From: Corythucha ciliata
Lineage: Eukaryota; Arthropoda; Insecta; Hemiptera; Tingidae
Assembly: GCA_038030265.1 (NCBI GenBank)
Contig: CM075938.1
Span: forward strand, 2,085,009 to 2,149,008
Reading direction: 5' to 3'
DNA length: 64,000 nucleotides
Position 1 is the stretch's first letter. Each line of letters begins with the position of its first letter. This document shows, one piece after another, positions 11,758 through 22,589 of this stretch. The notes beneath the pieces were generated by a model. It searched no databases. It was given only the letters and a program-made list of their open reading frames with translations, and was not told the DNA's origin. The position numbers and the translations under genes were made by a program.

Positions 11758-12866
11758 CGGTCCTGGGGGCACGTTGCCCATTCTGCGTCTGCGAATCCTG
11801 TTAATTCTTTTCCAGTTTTTCTGAAATTCAAGGCCAAATTCTTAGTTCCTTGTAGGTATCTTAGAACGCGTTTTGCAGCTTCCCAGTGTTCTTTTCCAAA
11901 GCAGTTGTTGAATTGACTGAGGTAGCTAACGGAGTGTGAAATGTCGGGTCGAGTTGCAATTGCCAGGTACATCAGGGAGCCGATTAGATTTTGGTAAGGT
12001 ACGTTAAAACCATGATCTTGTCGATCTGGTTTGTTCAACTTTACTTTTGGTTCCATTGGTGTTGAGATTGGTTTGCAGTTGGACATGTTAAATTCGTTTA
12101 GCAAGTCCTCTATATATTTCGTCTGTGAGATTGAAATTCCACTCTCATTTTGTTTGAATTCGATTCCTAGGCAATAGCTGAGGTCGGTTAAATCCCGAAT
12201 GACAAAATTTTCTGAGAAGATAGTTTTCAATTTTTCTATGTATCTAGGGTTTGACGCGCCTATGATTAAGTCATCGACGTAGGCAGCTACAATAGCTCTT
12301 TCTCCTTCTCCTCCTCTTCCTCGCGACAAAACGTAGATGCAAGGATCAGCAACGGAAGGTTGAAAACCGTTGTCTCGAAGTAACTTGTCTAACTTGAGGA
12401 ACCATTGCCTGCCGGCCTGTTTTAACCCGTAAATTGCTTTCTGGAGGCGGCAAACTTTTTCTTTTCTTGACTTTTCACTATGATCGAGCATGATTCGTTG
12501 GAGATATTTTTCGAGATCTTTTGGCACTTTCATAAAGATTTCTTCTTCAAGTTCACCATTGAGAAAAGCAGTCGAAAAATCCAATTGTTTCAAAATAAGA
12601 TTTTCTTCGGCAGCCAGTGCGAGTAAAAAACGAATAGAACTTAATTTTGCAACTGGTGCGAAAGTTTCGTCGTAGTCGATTCCTGGTCGCTGGGTAAAAC
12701 CTCTGGCTACCAAACGAGCTTTTCTTCGTTCAAGTTCTCCGTTGGGTTTGTATTTATTTTTTAAAATCATTTTCGAATCAATGACGTTTGCTTCATCGTT
12801 TCTACTAACAATACTCCAAGTGTCGTTCTTCAGGTGAGATTCAATTTCTTTTTTAATTGCGTCGTC
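11730..12866 (-). pseudogene. Copia reverse transcriptase
   Basis: The open frame includes RRKARLVARGFTQRPGIDY, DETFAPVAKLSSIR, LDFSTAFLNGELEEEIFM, YGLKQAGRQWF and the catalytic YVDD box in IVAAYVDDLIIG, then RPDISHSVSYLSQF. These are the successive conserved blocks of the Copia RT family (RVT_2). Upstream it continues in frame through KKEIESHLKNDTW up to a TGA at 12867-12869, placed where the family has Trp. It ends in a frameshift just after ADAEWATCP. Confidence 0.9.
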
Positions 12867-13597
12867 TCATTCATTCATTCTTTTTGTTTTCAATGTAGTT
12901 GCCTTGTGTTCTTGTTTTATTTGACAGTTCATGACGTAGTCTTCTGTCCAAGTTGGTCGTTTTCTAATTCTTTCAGGCCGATTTGTATAAGCCTCAAGTT
13001 TTTCTTCTTGCTCTAGATCAGAGTCACGTGATTCAAATTCGTTGTAGTTTGTCGTTGCTAAGTGGTCAGCTTCATTTTCTTTATTGTTTATACGTTTGTC
13101 TTTTTCAGTGTTCAGGTGCGGAGGTTGGTGTTGTGTGTATGTTTTCAGTGTGTTGTGTACTGGGAGGACGACTTCTATTTCTGAAATTTCATTTTTTGTG
13201 GTGTCGTGGTGTAAGTTGTCTTCTTTTATGTCAATCTTTGTTTTGAGGATTTTAGCGTCTCTTGTTTCTTCAACTTTTTCTCTTGATGGTATCCAAATGC
13301 GGTATGCTTTCGAAATTTCTGAGTATCCGACGAATATTCCTTCAGTTGTTTTCGTCTCAAATTTTCCTCGTCGGGGGCCTTTGTGGAGTACTAGCGCTTT
13401 TGAGCCAAAAGTGTGTAAGTATCTGACGGAGGGTATTTTTCCAGTCCATCTGGTGTACGGTAGTTCTCCGTTAATCCCTCTTGAGGGAGTTCTGTTCGTG
13501 AGGTAATTTGCCGTGTACACCGCTTCAGCCAAAAACGACATTGGAAGTGCTGATTCCAACAAAAGACAACGTGCTTTTTCGACGAGAGTACGGTTTT
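12867..13597 (-). pseudogene. Copia integrase C-terminal part and linker
   Basis: Continues the integrase after the inserted segment: NRTLVEKARCLLLESALP, MSFLAEAVYTANYLTNRTPS, YLHTFGSKALVLHK, then a variable acidic linker up to the premature TGA at 12867. Family members have Trp at this codon, so one base change would explain the stop. It is out of frame with the N-terminal integrase half because of the insertion. Confidence 0.85.
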
Positions 13598-14024
13598 TGG
13601 CTTATTATTTCTCAATAATAAGTCTTTGTAATCGTATCGCAAAAACATTTTTTTGACCCCCCCTCAAAATTTGTAGTTTTACGTTTCGAAGTGCGTAGAA
13701 TCCAAATCTGCAATAAAAAAAAAAATGTCCGTCCGCCGTCCGGGCCATATCTTGCCCTAGAATTGCTCGAAAAAACTCGTTCTTTCGCACATAGACTCCA
13801 TTTGGGGTCTAGTTGGTCCTAACATCTGATCAGTTTGATCAAATAACCTCCTTGGGTTTTATGGGCCAAAAGCGGGTCCAAAATGGGGATTTTCCAAGGA
13901 TTTGGGGTCATAGGGGTGTGGGGTGTCGATTTTCATGTAATTTCAAGCCGGATTTGACTACATCCATGAATAATAAACCCACAGTCGAAATAATAAGGCA
14001 TTGTTCGATAATTCGCAGCGTTTT
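13598..14024. mobile_element. Unidentified insertion (about 0.43 kb) in the Copia integrase
   Basis: On the element strand the conserved run NGIAEKK stops and NRTLVEKARC resumes only about 430 bp later, so foreign DNA splits the integrase. The junctions are T-rich (ttttt on both sides), consistent with a short target duplication but not provable. The near ends hold 'cttattatttc' in inverted relation ('gaaataataagg' near 13987). The interior has no ORF or known motif. Could be a small non-autonomous transposon. Confidence 0.6.
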
Positions 14025-15210
14025 TTCTCAGCAATTCCATTTTGTTGGGGTGTGTAGGTGGTCGCTAGTCGTCGTCTGATTCCACAGTGTTTCAGATATT
14101 CATTAAATTCTCTGTTGCAGTATTCTGCTCTTTCATTGTCGGATTGAAGACTTTTAATTTTCTTTCCTGTGAATCGTTCGGCTTCGCGTTGGAATTCTTT
14201 GAAACGATTTAGGACATCATTTTTCTGTTTCAAGAAGTAGATCCTACAGTAACGGGAGTAGTCGTCTGTAAACGTTACGAAATATTTTGAATTTCCTTTG
14301 GATGGAGTCTGGACGGGGCCAAATACGTCTGAGTGTATGATTTCGAGTAGTTCTGATGTTCGTGGTTCTTCACGTTTTGGGAATGGTGTTCTTGTCATTT
14401 TTCCTTGAATGCAAGTTTCACAATCATGTAACTTTTCTTGTGAATTAAAATCCAAACCATTCAGCAGGTTGTTGTGCAAGGCGAGTTTTAAATCACTTTC
14501 GTTCACATGACCTAATTTTGAATGCCAGTCGAAAATAGAGTTTCTTGTTTTGGTTGAGTTCGAGAACTTTGATTTTTCTTGTGATGACTTATTTTGTGCA
14601 TCGTCTACGAAGTAGAGTCCTTTCGATTCTTTCGCTACGAGAATTATTTTCCTGTCTCGATTCATTACGGTCGCTCGGTCTTGCTTGAATAGCACGGTGA
14701 ATCCTGCTTTGGCTATTTTGCTCACTGATAGCAAGTTGGTCGACAAATTCGGTTTGAAGAGTGTATTCGGTAAGTCAATCGTGTAATCTTTTTGAACCGT
14801 TATTGTAGCGTGACCTTTTCCGGAAATGGGCTGTGTATGACTTTCAGATGCCAGTTTCAAGATTGTTCCTTCTGTGTTCGGTTGGAGTAAAGTGAACAGT
14901 GATTCATTTGAACACATATGTGATGTGGATCCACTGTCCGAACACCATTTGTTTTTTGCAGCGTTTTCATCACTTTTGATTTGGAGGCATTGTTCTCTTT
15001 CTTCTATTTTAAATGCAGTGCTTGGATCATTTTGGTTGTTTTTCTTTTTACAATCCCGAGCTTTGTGCCCAACAGCGTTGCAGATATGACACTTAAATCT
15101 GAATTTTGAATTTTCTTCGGGTTTATTTCTAACCGATTTTTGAAATTTATTAATTTTGTTTTTGCTGAAAAATGCGCCCTCTTCGATCGATGAATTTGTT
15201 TTTCTTGGCT
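14025..15210 (-). pseudogene. Copia gag zinc knuckle, protease and integrase N-terminal half
   Basis: One frame carries CHICNAVGHKARDC (CX2CX4HX4C nucleic-acid-binding knuckle), WCSDSGSTSHMC (aspartic protease DSG site), a WHSKLGHV...CETCIQGK zinc-binding region and the integrase core: IHSDVFGPV (first Asp), SDNERAEYCN (second Asp) and PQQNGIAEKK (Glu). SDN is normally followed by Gly; here ER replaces it, a small oddity. Ends at the insertion. Confidence 0.88.
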
Positions 15211-15760
15211 CGCTGTTTCAATTATTTTGATTTTTAGTTCTTCGGGGGTCGGTAGATTGTCTCGACTTTCGATAGCTGTTCGGAAATTTTCATACTGCGG
15301 TGGTAGACTGTACAGCATCATGATGCTTAATAAATCGTCATTAATTTTGATTTCCATATCAGAAAGCTTATCAACTGTATCGAGAAAGTTGTTCAAGAAA
15401 ATTCGAACGTCTTCGTTTTCATTCATTTTGCATAGAATAAGTTGCTTGAGAAGCGTTGCTTTTCTAGCCGGACCTTTGCTTTGAAAATTATTTTCAAGCG
15501 TTTTCCATACATCGTTTGACGTCAAGCAGTTCTTTACTTGTTTTAGTTCGGATGGTGCTATCATTAGCATGAGTTCCGATCGAGCGTTGATGTCAGATTC
15601 TTCCCATGTGCTGACTTCGGTGGGTTCAGTTGGTTTTTGATTCTTTCCAGACACATAACCCCAGAGTCCAGCCCTAATTAGCACAGCTTGAGCTTGTAGC
15701 TTCCAAGTATCGTAATTGTCCTTTTTTTAGTGGTTCAATTCGGTAACTTGAGTTGCTCAT
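15150..15760 (-). pseudogene. Copia gag, N-terminal part
   Basis: An ATG at 15758-15760 opens MSNSSYRIEPL. An A-homopolymer near 15722-15729 shifts the frame by one before DTWKLQAQAVLIRAGLWGYV. The remainder (NEDVRIFLNNFLDTVDKL, SLPPQYENFRTAIESRDNLP) is the Copia-type gag polypeptide. A second 1-nt shift near 15200-15215 separates it from the zinc-knuckle frame. Capsid-like packaging of element RNA is the family role. Confidence 0.85.
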
Positions 15761-15824
15761 CTTCTTTTGTTTTTCCAAATAAAGCGCTTACTATTCAAGT
15801 CGTTTGTTCTGGGCCACCATAACC

Positions 15825-15969
15825 TGTTGTATATGAACTCTCAAGTTGTTACGAAAACAATTAAGCTTTTTATTCAAATTCAGAACAAGTAACAAAAAAT
15901 TATCAACACACGGCAACATGTGTGTTTTTTTTATAAATCGTGAGTGGTGTCTCGTTTTTCTTTTCAACA
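15825..15969 (-). repeat. Copia 5' LTR
   Basis: 145 bp, 144 identical to the 3' LTR; TGTTGAAAAG...ATACAACA on the element strand. Target duplication aaacc follows at 15970-15974. Confidence 0.95.
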
Positions 15970-16188
15970 AAACCGCTAATTTCCGTCTAAAATTTAGATG
16001 AAGAGCTCATTTGCTGCTCGCTGCTTAAAAAAGGGAAAATTCACGGCCGTGGTGGGTGTGGATAAGAAACGCTTATTCGCTGCTGAAACTGAGAAAAACG
16101 ATAATTCGCGGATAAATTTGAAAAAAATCCGCTAATTGACGGCTAAAATTGAGGAAACACCAATTCACGGTTCCGGGTATTAGTCCAC

Positions 16189-17350
16189 GAGCCAGCTAAA
16201 AAAAGTGGTAATTTGGGGCGGAGAATTTTAAAATGCGGAAGATGTTCTCAAAACTGCGCGTCAGCCAGCCTAGAACCGGGGGGGGGGGTTAAAAAATGGC
16301 GGCCATTTCAAAATACGAAAAATGGCCGAATTCGCAACTATTTTCGGAGAGCTGAAAATTACGCGAGAGTTCCTTCAAGGCACATGGGCATAGGAAATCC
16401 ACGTCTGCCACCTCGTTCACGGTGGGAACTACTGGCAGCAGACGGTACTACCAATCTTGACAAATTTGTACTAAAAAATGGAATCTTCCGTGGACTTCTG
16501 AAATTTTGGTCATTGAAACTGCTCTTTATGTAGGGACTGACAAGCCTTAGTCTGCCACCCCAAACCCGCTGGGAAGTGCTGGCAGGCGGTACTTCGGTCT
16601 GTGCAGATTTGAACCGAAAAATGGAACATTTTGTGGACCTTGGAAATTTCGGTAATAGAAACTGCTCCCCCAAGTCTGCCACGAAAAACCCGTCGAAAAG
16701 TTGTAGCTGGAAAGAAATTGACCGAAAAGCAATTGTTCCAACAAAGAAACTCTGAACTTTTCGGGATATTCATGTTTAGCCCTGAATAACTGCAGATTCG
16801 TGGTATAATTATGAATTTTTCACAGGATAGGTGAAGTTATTATTATACAAACTGCGAATCTTCTTAGTATCGTCTGCCAGTACTTTCCACCGTGTTTAGA
16901 GTGGCAGACTATCCGTGTTTGTCTCACCATTCCCAGCAGTTTCACTAACCCAAAGTTCAGCAGTCCAAAAGAAAGATTTTTGGGTACAAATTTACTTATA
17001 TTAAGTTACTGTCTGCCAGAACTTCCCACCTGGTTCTGGGTTGCAGAATTGGCACGCTATTTCCTCCATGCGGAGCAGCAACAAAAATGTTCCGTCTGCC
17101 AGCACTTCCCGCCGTGAACGAGGTGGCTGACGTGTATTTCCAATACCCACGTGCCTTGAAGGAGTCCTCGCGTAATTTTCAGCTCTCCGGAAATAGTTGC
17201 GAATTGTCGCGTTTTGAAATGGCCGCCATTTTTTAATTCCCCGACTATGAGCTGGCAGACGCGCCGTTTTGAGAACATCAGAGTGACCTCTGCCACCTGC
17301 CGCATTTAAAAATTCTCCACCCCAATTTACCACTTTTTTTTGGCTGGCTC
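16189..17350. repeat. Foldback element of about 1.16 kb with internal hairpin series
   Basis: The ends are long inverted copies: about 16189-16450 ('gagccagctaaaaaaagtgg') pairs with about 17080-17350, including 'atggcggccatttcaaaa' on both arms. Between and within them, short palindromes built on GTCTGCCA...TGGCAGAC recur near 16402, 16550, 16671, 16871, 17011, 17092 and 17248. No ORF with family resemblance. The element sits in the tensin intron next to the satellite. Confidence 0.75.
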
Positions 17351-17451
17351 CTTGACTAGGTAATGAAATGAAATGAAATATGGATTCAAATAAGTAAATG
17401 TTCGGTATCGGGTGTATTCAGTATCTTACAAGTATCAGTTAAGTAAGAGAG

Positions 17452-17776
17452 TTAAGGGGGAGTTGTACATGTGTTTCCTCGACCCAATCATCCCTCGCCT
17501 ACTCGGCGTTACGTAAATTGTCGCCGTTGTTCTGCACCAATCCTGGATTTTAAGGTCTCATTTTAATCTCCAGATAATTCCGCACGCCCGATAAATCTTC
17601 ATTTTTAATTTTTCACCCTTGAAACAACTGTAAAACCCACTTGAACTTTTACCGTGAAAATTCGAGCTTTTCGAGCAAGGCTTAACGTGTGTGCGGAATT
17701 ATCTGGAGATTAAAATGATACCTTAAAATCAGGATTGATGCAGAACTACGGCAATAATTTACGTAACGCCGAGTAG
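17452..17776. mobile_element. TTAA-type MITE, truncated copy
   Basis: Starts at TTAA (17452-17455) followed by GGGGGAGTTG, and runs through the same body as the complete copy at 22590-22983 ('cgcctactcggcgttacgta', 'ggtctcattttaatc'). It is lost after 'gccgagtagg' at about 17776. The two halves are mutually inverted, so it can fold into a long hairpin. Confidence 0.75.
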
Positions 17777-18210
17777 GTGCACACTGTACATTTTTCGTAA
17801 CATGTTTACTATTTTCTTGAAGGACGAGAAAAAAAATCATGATTCCCGGTATGGGCGGATCTAGGGGGGGGGGGGGTTTAATAGCAGAATCACACCGCCC
17901 TCCAAACATTGGTGAGGGGCGGGGTGGGCAGGTGGTTGTAGTGTACTGGGGGATTGGGAGGGGTTTCTATTCCCCCCCCCACCCTGAGAGAGGTCCCAAA
18001 TCCACACCCCTGATCCCCGGTAGTGACCGGATATTTTTTTAAAACAGGTAGGCAATCCTATTTCAAAAGTTGCATAGTGTGCATCGAGCTTAATAAATAA
18101 TTAGTCAGTCTGTTTCGATTGAAATGAGTCTTCATATAGGAGAGTAGTGATGGACGACTAGAGAAATCATTAGATATGGTCGTAATTTGGTAGGGGGGGG
18201 GGTTCTTACT
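17777..18210. other. Gene-free stretch with G/C runs
   Basis: Contains G runs at 17863-17875 and 18193-18202 and a C run at 17973-17981, with 'gggcggatctaggggg' wording typical of transposon ends. I could not define a second end or a target duplication. Confidence 0.35.
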
Positions 18211-18442
18211 AGCGTGTTGAATCGATACCGCTAAAGTATCGATACTTTTGTATCAATACCAAGTACTTTTGGTATTGGTATTGATATACTCAGTATACCG
18301 ATACTGAGTACATATCGATACTTTTTATACGATACCATAAACAAGTTATATGAATGTCGGTACTTTTCTTCAGATTAGGTACGTGCATTCAATACTTCAT
18401 ATGAGTAAGGTATCGATACTTTACTGGTATCGATTCAACACT
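18211..18442. mobile_element. MITE with GTGTTGAATCGATACC inverted ends
   Basis: Left end 'gtgttgaatcgatacc' and right end 'ggtatcgattcaacac' are inverted copies, each followed inward by 'taaagtatcgata'. The interior is almost wholly 'tatcgatact/agtatcgata' palindromes. No target duplication is obvious. The ends are hAT-like in wording, but the assignment is weak. Confidence 0.6.
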
Positions 18443-18639
18443 AATCATGTGTACCGCCAACTTCACGCAACGGCATAGATGACCCCCAATCGTTTGTTTC
18501 GCTAAATATTCAGCCACAACGTCGTTTTTATTACGTTTCTTCAGCACAAATTTTCGTTTGGTTAGTCCGCCAACTTTCAGGGCACTGAACAAACGATTGG
18601 TGGGGGTGGGGGGGGGGTCATGTGTGCAGTTGCGTGAAA

Positions 18640-19250
18640 TTGGTGGCATACATTTTGTTTAAAAAAAAAAAAAAAAAAAACTTTATATTGCAGGGCTGAA
18701 AAAACGCAAATTTGGGATAAACAGACGGTGTTGGGTCTGAATACGTCGCTTAACAAACGATGGGAGTCATGTGTTCCTTGAAGTTGGCTTAACACAAGAC
18801 GCCCTTCCGCAGCTAAAATTGATTTAAAAAACGCTGATTGAGGGCTAAAATTGAGCAATACGAATTCACGGAGAAAAAAAACTTAATTTGCGGCTAAAAT
18901 CAAGAAAAAGCGCTCACTTATCAGCCAGAATTGAGAACATTCACGGTTTCGAACGCCCACTTCGTGACTGACGTGACATAAAGTGCTAATTCATGGCTAA
19001 AGCGAAAGAAATTGCTAATCGTAATTGGCGTCGTGAAAAAAGGTTTGTGTGATAAAACCGCGTAAGTTTTTCAGGGTTTTTCAGCAGCAAACGGTCTTAA
19101 AAATTGGGGTTTCAGCAAGGAAACAACCGCGAATTTGGGTTTTCTGTACTGTGGGCCAGAGCAGCGAAAATTGGGATTTTAGGGAGAAAAATCGACGAAA
19201 TCTTTTTAGAAATCAGTGAAAATGTTTTTTTTTTTTTTTTTTTAGCGAGT
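18640..19250. repeat. Poly(A) run and 30-bp satellite remnants
   Basis: An A20 run at 18661-18680 is followed by plus-sense units of the 30-bp satellite (about 18810-19020) and a T run at 19226-19243. Tensin intron; no exon. Confidence 0.55.
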
Positions 19251-19375
19251 CAGACCTGCTAAAATGGAGTTTTAGGGCGCCCACCAGCTAGCGGGGGCTG
19301 TAGGTTTGAGGGGTTGTCTTAGGAATGCTGTGTTGGATTTTACTTTACTTTGTCTGGCTCTCAACTCTGTTTCAG

Positions 19376-19597
19376 CCATCAACCTCTTGAAAGATTGTCC
19401 ACCCGGAACGTTTGTCGTCCGCGATTCCAACTCATTCCCTGGAGCTTTCGGACTCGCTCTTAAGGTAGCCACGCCACCACCCAACGCTGGCAAGTCACCT
19501 GGCAGTGATCCGGCGAATGAACTTGTTCGACATTTTCTCATTGAGCCAACGTCGCGAGGTGTACGGCTCAAAGGATGCGCTAACGAGCCCGTTTTTA
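19376..19597 (+). CDS. tns: Tensin, exon 6 of window (SH2 core)
   Basis: Acceptor ctgtttcag ends at 19375; donor gtatgt starts at 19598. It completes the codon left open 12.4 kb upstream and reads [26 protein letters not shown] is the FLVRES-type phosphotyrosine-binding strand, with its Arg at the conserved position. [12 protein letters not shown] and [16 protein letters not shown] are the remaining tensin SH2 blocks. Against vertebrate tensins a short Gly/Ser/Pro loop ([12 protein letters not shown]) precedes the VRHFLIE strand. Confidence 0.95.
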
Positions 19598-19659
19598 GTA
19601 TGTATTGATGTTGAGTGTTTAATTCACCCCGAATTAAACGTTTTGTTGTCGTTCGACAG

Positions 19660-20086
19660 GCTCTTTGTCAGCCCTAGTCTACCAGCACACTCTTACACCA
19701 CTCGCTCTGCCGTGCAAACTGTCTCTCCCAGAAACTGATTCTCGCGGCTCTTCAGAGACCACTTCATCGGTCAGCAGCGCTCAACTGTTGCTCGCTCAAG
19801 GAGCCGCCTGCAACGTCCTCTACTTGACGACCGTTGAAACTGAATCCCTGACCGGTCCTCAGGCCGTTGTTCGAGCCGTCACTCAGCTCTTCTCCGGACC
19901 ACTTCCGACGGCCGTCGTCGTTCACTTTAAAGTGTCGGGTCAAGGCATCACATTAACTGACAACAAACGTCAATTGTTTTTCCGTCGTCACTACCCGGTC
20001 AAGACCATCAGTTACTGTGGTCTTGACCCGGATGATCACCGTTGGAGTCAACGAAATGAAACGACTGGCATGCCTACGTCTTCATT
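19660..20086 (+). CDS. tns: Tensin, exon 7 of window (end of SH2 and PTB domain)
   Basis: Acceptor ttcgacag ends at 19659; donor gtaaga starts at 20087. It starts SSLSALVYQHTLTPLALPCK, the end of the tensin SH2. The PTB domain follows: GAACNVLYLTTVETESLTGP (first strand), the helix around QAVVRAVTQLF, VVVHFKVSGQGITLTDN, and RRHYPVKTISYCGLDPDDHR. The order SH2 then PTB at the extreme C-terminus is unique to tensins. In known tensins this PTB binds NPxY motifs of integrin tails. Apparent stops are reached only if the donor is ignored. Confidence 0.95.
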
Positions 20087-20152
20087 GTAAGAGATTCCCA
20101 AATACCTTACTCTTTAACATTTGTTTAAAAATTGTTTCTAAATTGTCTCCAG

Positions 20153-20309
20153 GAGGTGCTTTGGTTTCGTTGCAAGAAAGCCAGGCTCTAAAGCGGACAA
20201 TCAGTGCCATATATTCGCTGAACTCGAGCCTGAACAGCCGGCAAATGCGATCGTCAATTTCGTTACAAAAGTCATGATGAGCGGTCAGTCAAAGAGTAAC
20301 ATCGTATAA
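20153..20309 (+). CDS. tns: Tensin, last exon (PTB end and stop)
   Basis: Acceptor gtctccag ends at 20152. The first base completes a Leu codon, then [20 protein letters not shown] and [16 protein letters not shown] follow, matching the last strands and C-terminal helix of the tensin PTB. TAA at 20307-20309 follows the tail [11 protein letters not shown]. All eight exon phases agree from 4966 to here (about 648 codons), with no frameshift, in contrast to every transposon ORF nearby. Confidence 0.94.
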
Positions 20310-21060
20310 AAACACAGATATACAACACAGTTATTTATTATAACGAAAGCTGTGTGGTACCTTTTCATATTCGTATCCTTTGATTAATTCAGGCCAACTA
20401 TAACACTTTTGTTTTACTACTTACATACCAACATCAAACGAAAGTGAAAAGATTTTGAAAATTCGAGAAGAAAGCAAAATAATCTTGTTGTTCTAAACTA
20501 ATGTCTAAATGAGTTCAAAACTTATAATAATAATTTAACCTCGTTACTTAATAATAATGATAATAATAATATATCAATATAATAATAGTAATAATATACT
20601 AATGATAATAATATGAGTATAAATAAAAAAAATATATACAAAAATTGATATACGAAATAAATTGTATAGAATTGTATTTATTTTCAGTAATAGATTAATA
20701 TTTTGACGTAAATTTTTAAATGTAAATACTACAAAAAAAATCATTTTTTCGTCTAGTATCAATTTCCGTTAACATCACGGTGTAAAAAAAAGAAGAAAAA
20801 AAGAGGGATGAAAAAAATTAACAAAACCAAAAACAATTGGCCTCTGTATTGTGTAGGTACACACATTTGCTCATCTATTACAAGTTTACCTTACGACCGT
20901 TTAGATTTACACAAAACGTATGTATGGCATACAGACTTCGTTGATAGCTTTATGCGAAATGAATAATAAATGTAAAGTTGATAATATCAATAATAATATA
21001 ATGTAAATATACAGAACTTGAGGAGTAAACGCTAGAAAAAAAAATGTTTATTAACGTGTG
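20310..21060 (+). other. Tensin 3' UTR, with AATAAA candidates
   Basis: Strongly AT-rich sequence with ATA/AAT microsatellites (20521-20650) follows the stop. AATAAA hexamers occur at 20622-20627 and 20965-20970. Which is used cannot be told without transcript data. Confidence 0.6.
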
Positions 21061-21069
21061 TAGCACATT

Positions 21070-21359
21070 CATTCTTTGATTTGGTGTATCCGGTTGGACG
21101 ACAATTTGGCTCGCATGGGCGCTGATCTCCCACTACAATTAGAGAGATATTTTGAGCGTTCTATTTGGGTTTTTAGAGCGACATTTCTAGGGGTGTCCAA
21201 TATCACTCTCGAGAGCAATTTTGGCCCATTTAATACGCTTTATTACCACTTGGGAATTTTGTGCCCTTTTCAAGCCATACACCCCACGAATCTTAGAAAA
21301 AGACATCTTTTGGAGTCAAGCTCGTAATACATAATATTCTCTTAAGGCTGTTGACGGTG
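21070..21359. repeat. Dispersed repeat and TTAA-type end
   Basis: 21100-21260 shares 'gagagatattttgagcg', 'ctcgagagcaattttggccc' and neighbours with the 3437-4155 repeats. At 21341-21359 CTTAAGGCTGTTGACGGTG matches, inverted, 32854-32872. Nothing coding. Confidence 0.45.
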
Positions 21360-22082
21360 CTTCCTCAACTTCGGTACACGATTTCTTTGTGGTGAAACCG
21401 AGATATTTCATGAAAATTGGCACGTAGCTATTTCTAATCAATTAAATTGTCAGTATGGATTCACTTTTTGGAAAAAAAAATTCTGAGGGGGGGTTCCCCC
21501 CGCAACGAAAGCTTCGGTACACGTTTTCTTGGACAAAAATGAAATATAATTTTTTTTATTATTTTTTCGCAAATCTTTGAGGTTGCGAAATTGTCACTAT
21601 GGATTCACTTTTTTCAAATTTCAATTTTTTTTTAAATTTTCATTTTTTAAAAATCGTAGCCTCGATAAAAATGTTTATTCTCACCGTAAATATTTGAGGA
21701 AATAGGTTGAGAATACAGTCAAAATTTTTAAAAACGTATTAATCAACTCTTTCGTATTGTTTTAAGAACTTATTCCTAATTAATAGCAATTTTATTTTCG
21801 TTGAAATGAGGAGTCCAGCTCGTGGCGCTATGCTGCGGCTAGTTTGAAAAGGTGGATATTCATGGGTTAGTGAGGTGAGAACTCAATTCAATTCTTCGTT
21901 GGACTCGGGATGCTACCAACCCCCCTCTAACCTCACTATCATACCTACCCCACTTGTCTGACAACTCCCACAAGGTCACGGAAAGTATGGTTTTTGTTTT
22001 GCTTCCGAGCTACGGAAGCATTGTTTTCACTTTTAGGAAATATTTTTTTTTCTTCTTTAAAATCGAAATTTTCACTTGCATT

Positions 22083-22320
22083 TCACGTTTTATACCTTGC
22101 TGAACAATTTCGGTTTCGTGTCTGTCTGTCTGTCCGCAAATCCTTGTAACAAGTATATCTTCCATAGTTTTTATCCGAATTTGATGAAATTTTCAGGGAA
22201 TATATGTGTTGGCTAGCAGAGGGTCCCCTTATCAATTTCGTCAAAATCGTACAAGGGGGAGGGGGTGAAAATAGGGGTTGAATTCTCAAACAAATCAGCG
22301 GTTAAATTTACAATATTTCC
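22083..22320. repeat. 'tgtctgtctgtctgtccg' dispersed element
   Basis: Shares 'gctgaacaa.ttt.ggttccgt', 'tgtctgtctgt' and 'gatgaaat.ttc' in the same order with 35890-36000. That is a dispersed non-coding element family; a G-rich stretch ends this copy. Confidence 0.5.
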
Positions 22321-22589
22321 TACCTCATTTGACCTATTGTTGAAAGATGCTTATGTTTTGTTTTTTTAAATGATTTGAGAAAACAGTAAAATATGTTTAC
22401 AAAAAAAGCGAGGAAGCACTGTGCTATAATCATTAGCAGACCATACAGACCATACGGGAAGTATGGTTTTTGTTGTTGTTTGTTTTTTTCCTTTCATGTC
22501 GTTCCCCTTCCCTCATGAAAAATTGTAGGTAATTTCTTATTTCAGACTACTTGCTGATTACAGACTAATTTTTGATTCTCCTTTAGGCC

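Larger units (their letters stand above)
11184..15969 (-). mobile_element. Copia (Ty1/copia) LTR retrotransposon, full length, coding region broken
   Basis: Two 145-bp LTRs bound 4786 bp. Both begin TG and end CA on the element strand. The element is flanked by the perfect 5-bp target duplication aaacc (11179-11183 and 15970-15974). Gene order on the minus strand is gag, protease, integrase, reverse transcriptase, RNase H, which defines Copia. The element strand starts after the 5' LTR with GGTTATGGTGGCCCAGAA, which should hold the primer-binding site. The LTRs differ at a single position (11325 against 15965), so insertion was recent. Yet gag-pol has at least four 1-nt shifts, one in-frame TGA and a 0.4-kb insertion, so it is not autonomous as read. 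Confidence 0.95.

Noticed and set aside
13084..13506. Cys-rich plus-strand ORF of 140 residues
   Set aside because: It is the complement of the Copia integrase/linker coding frame.
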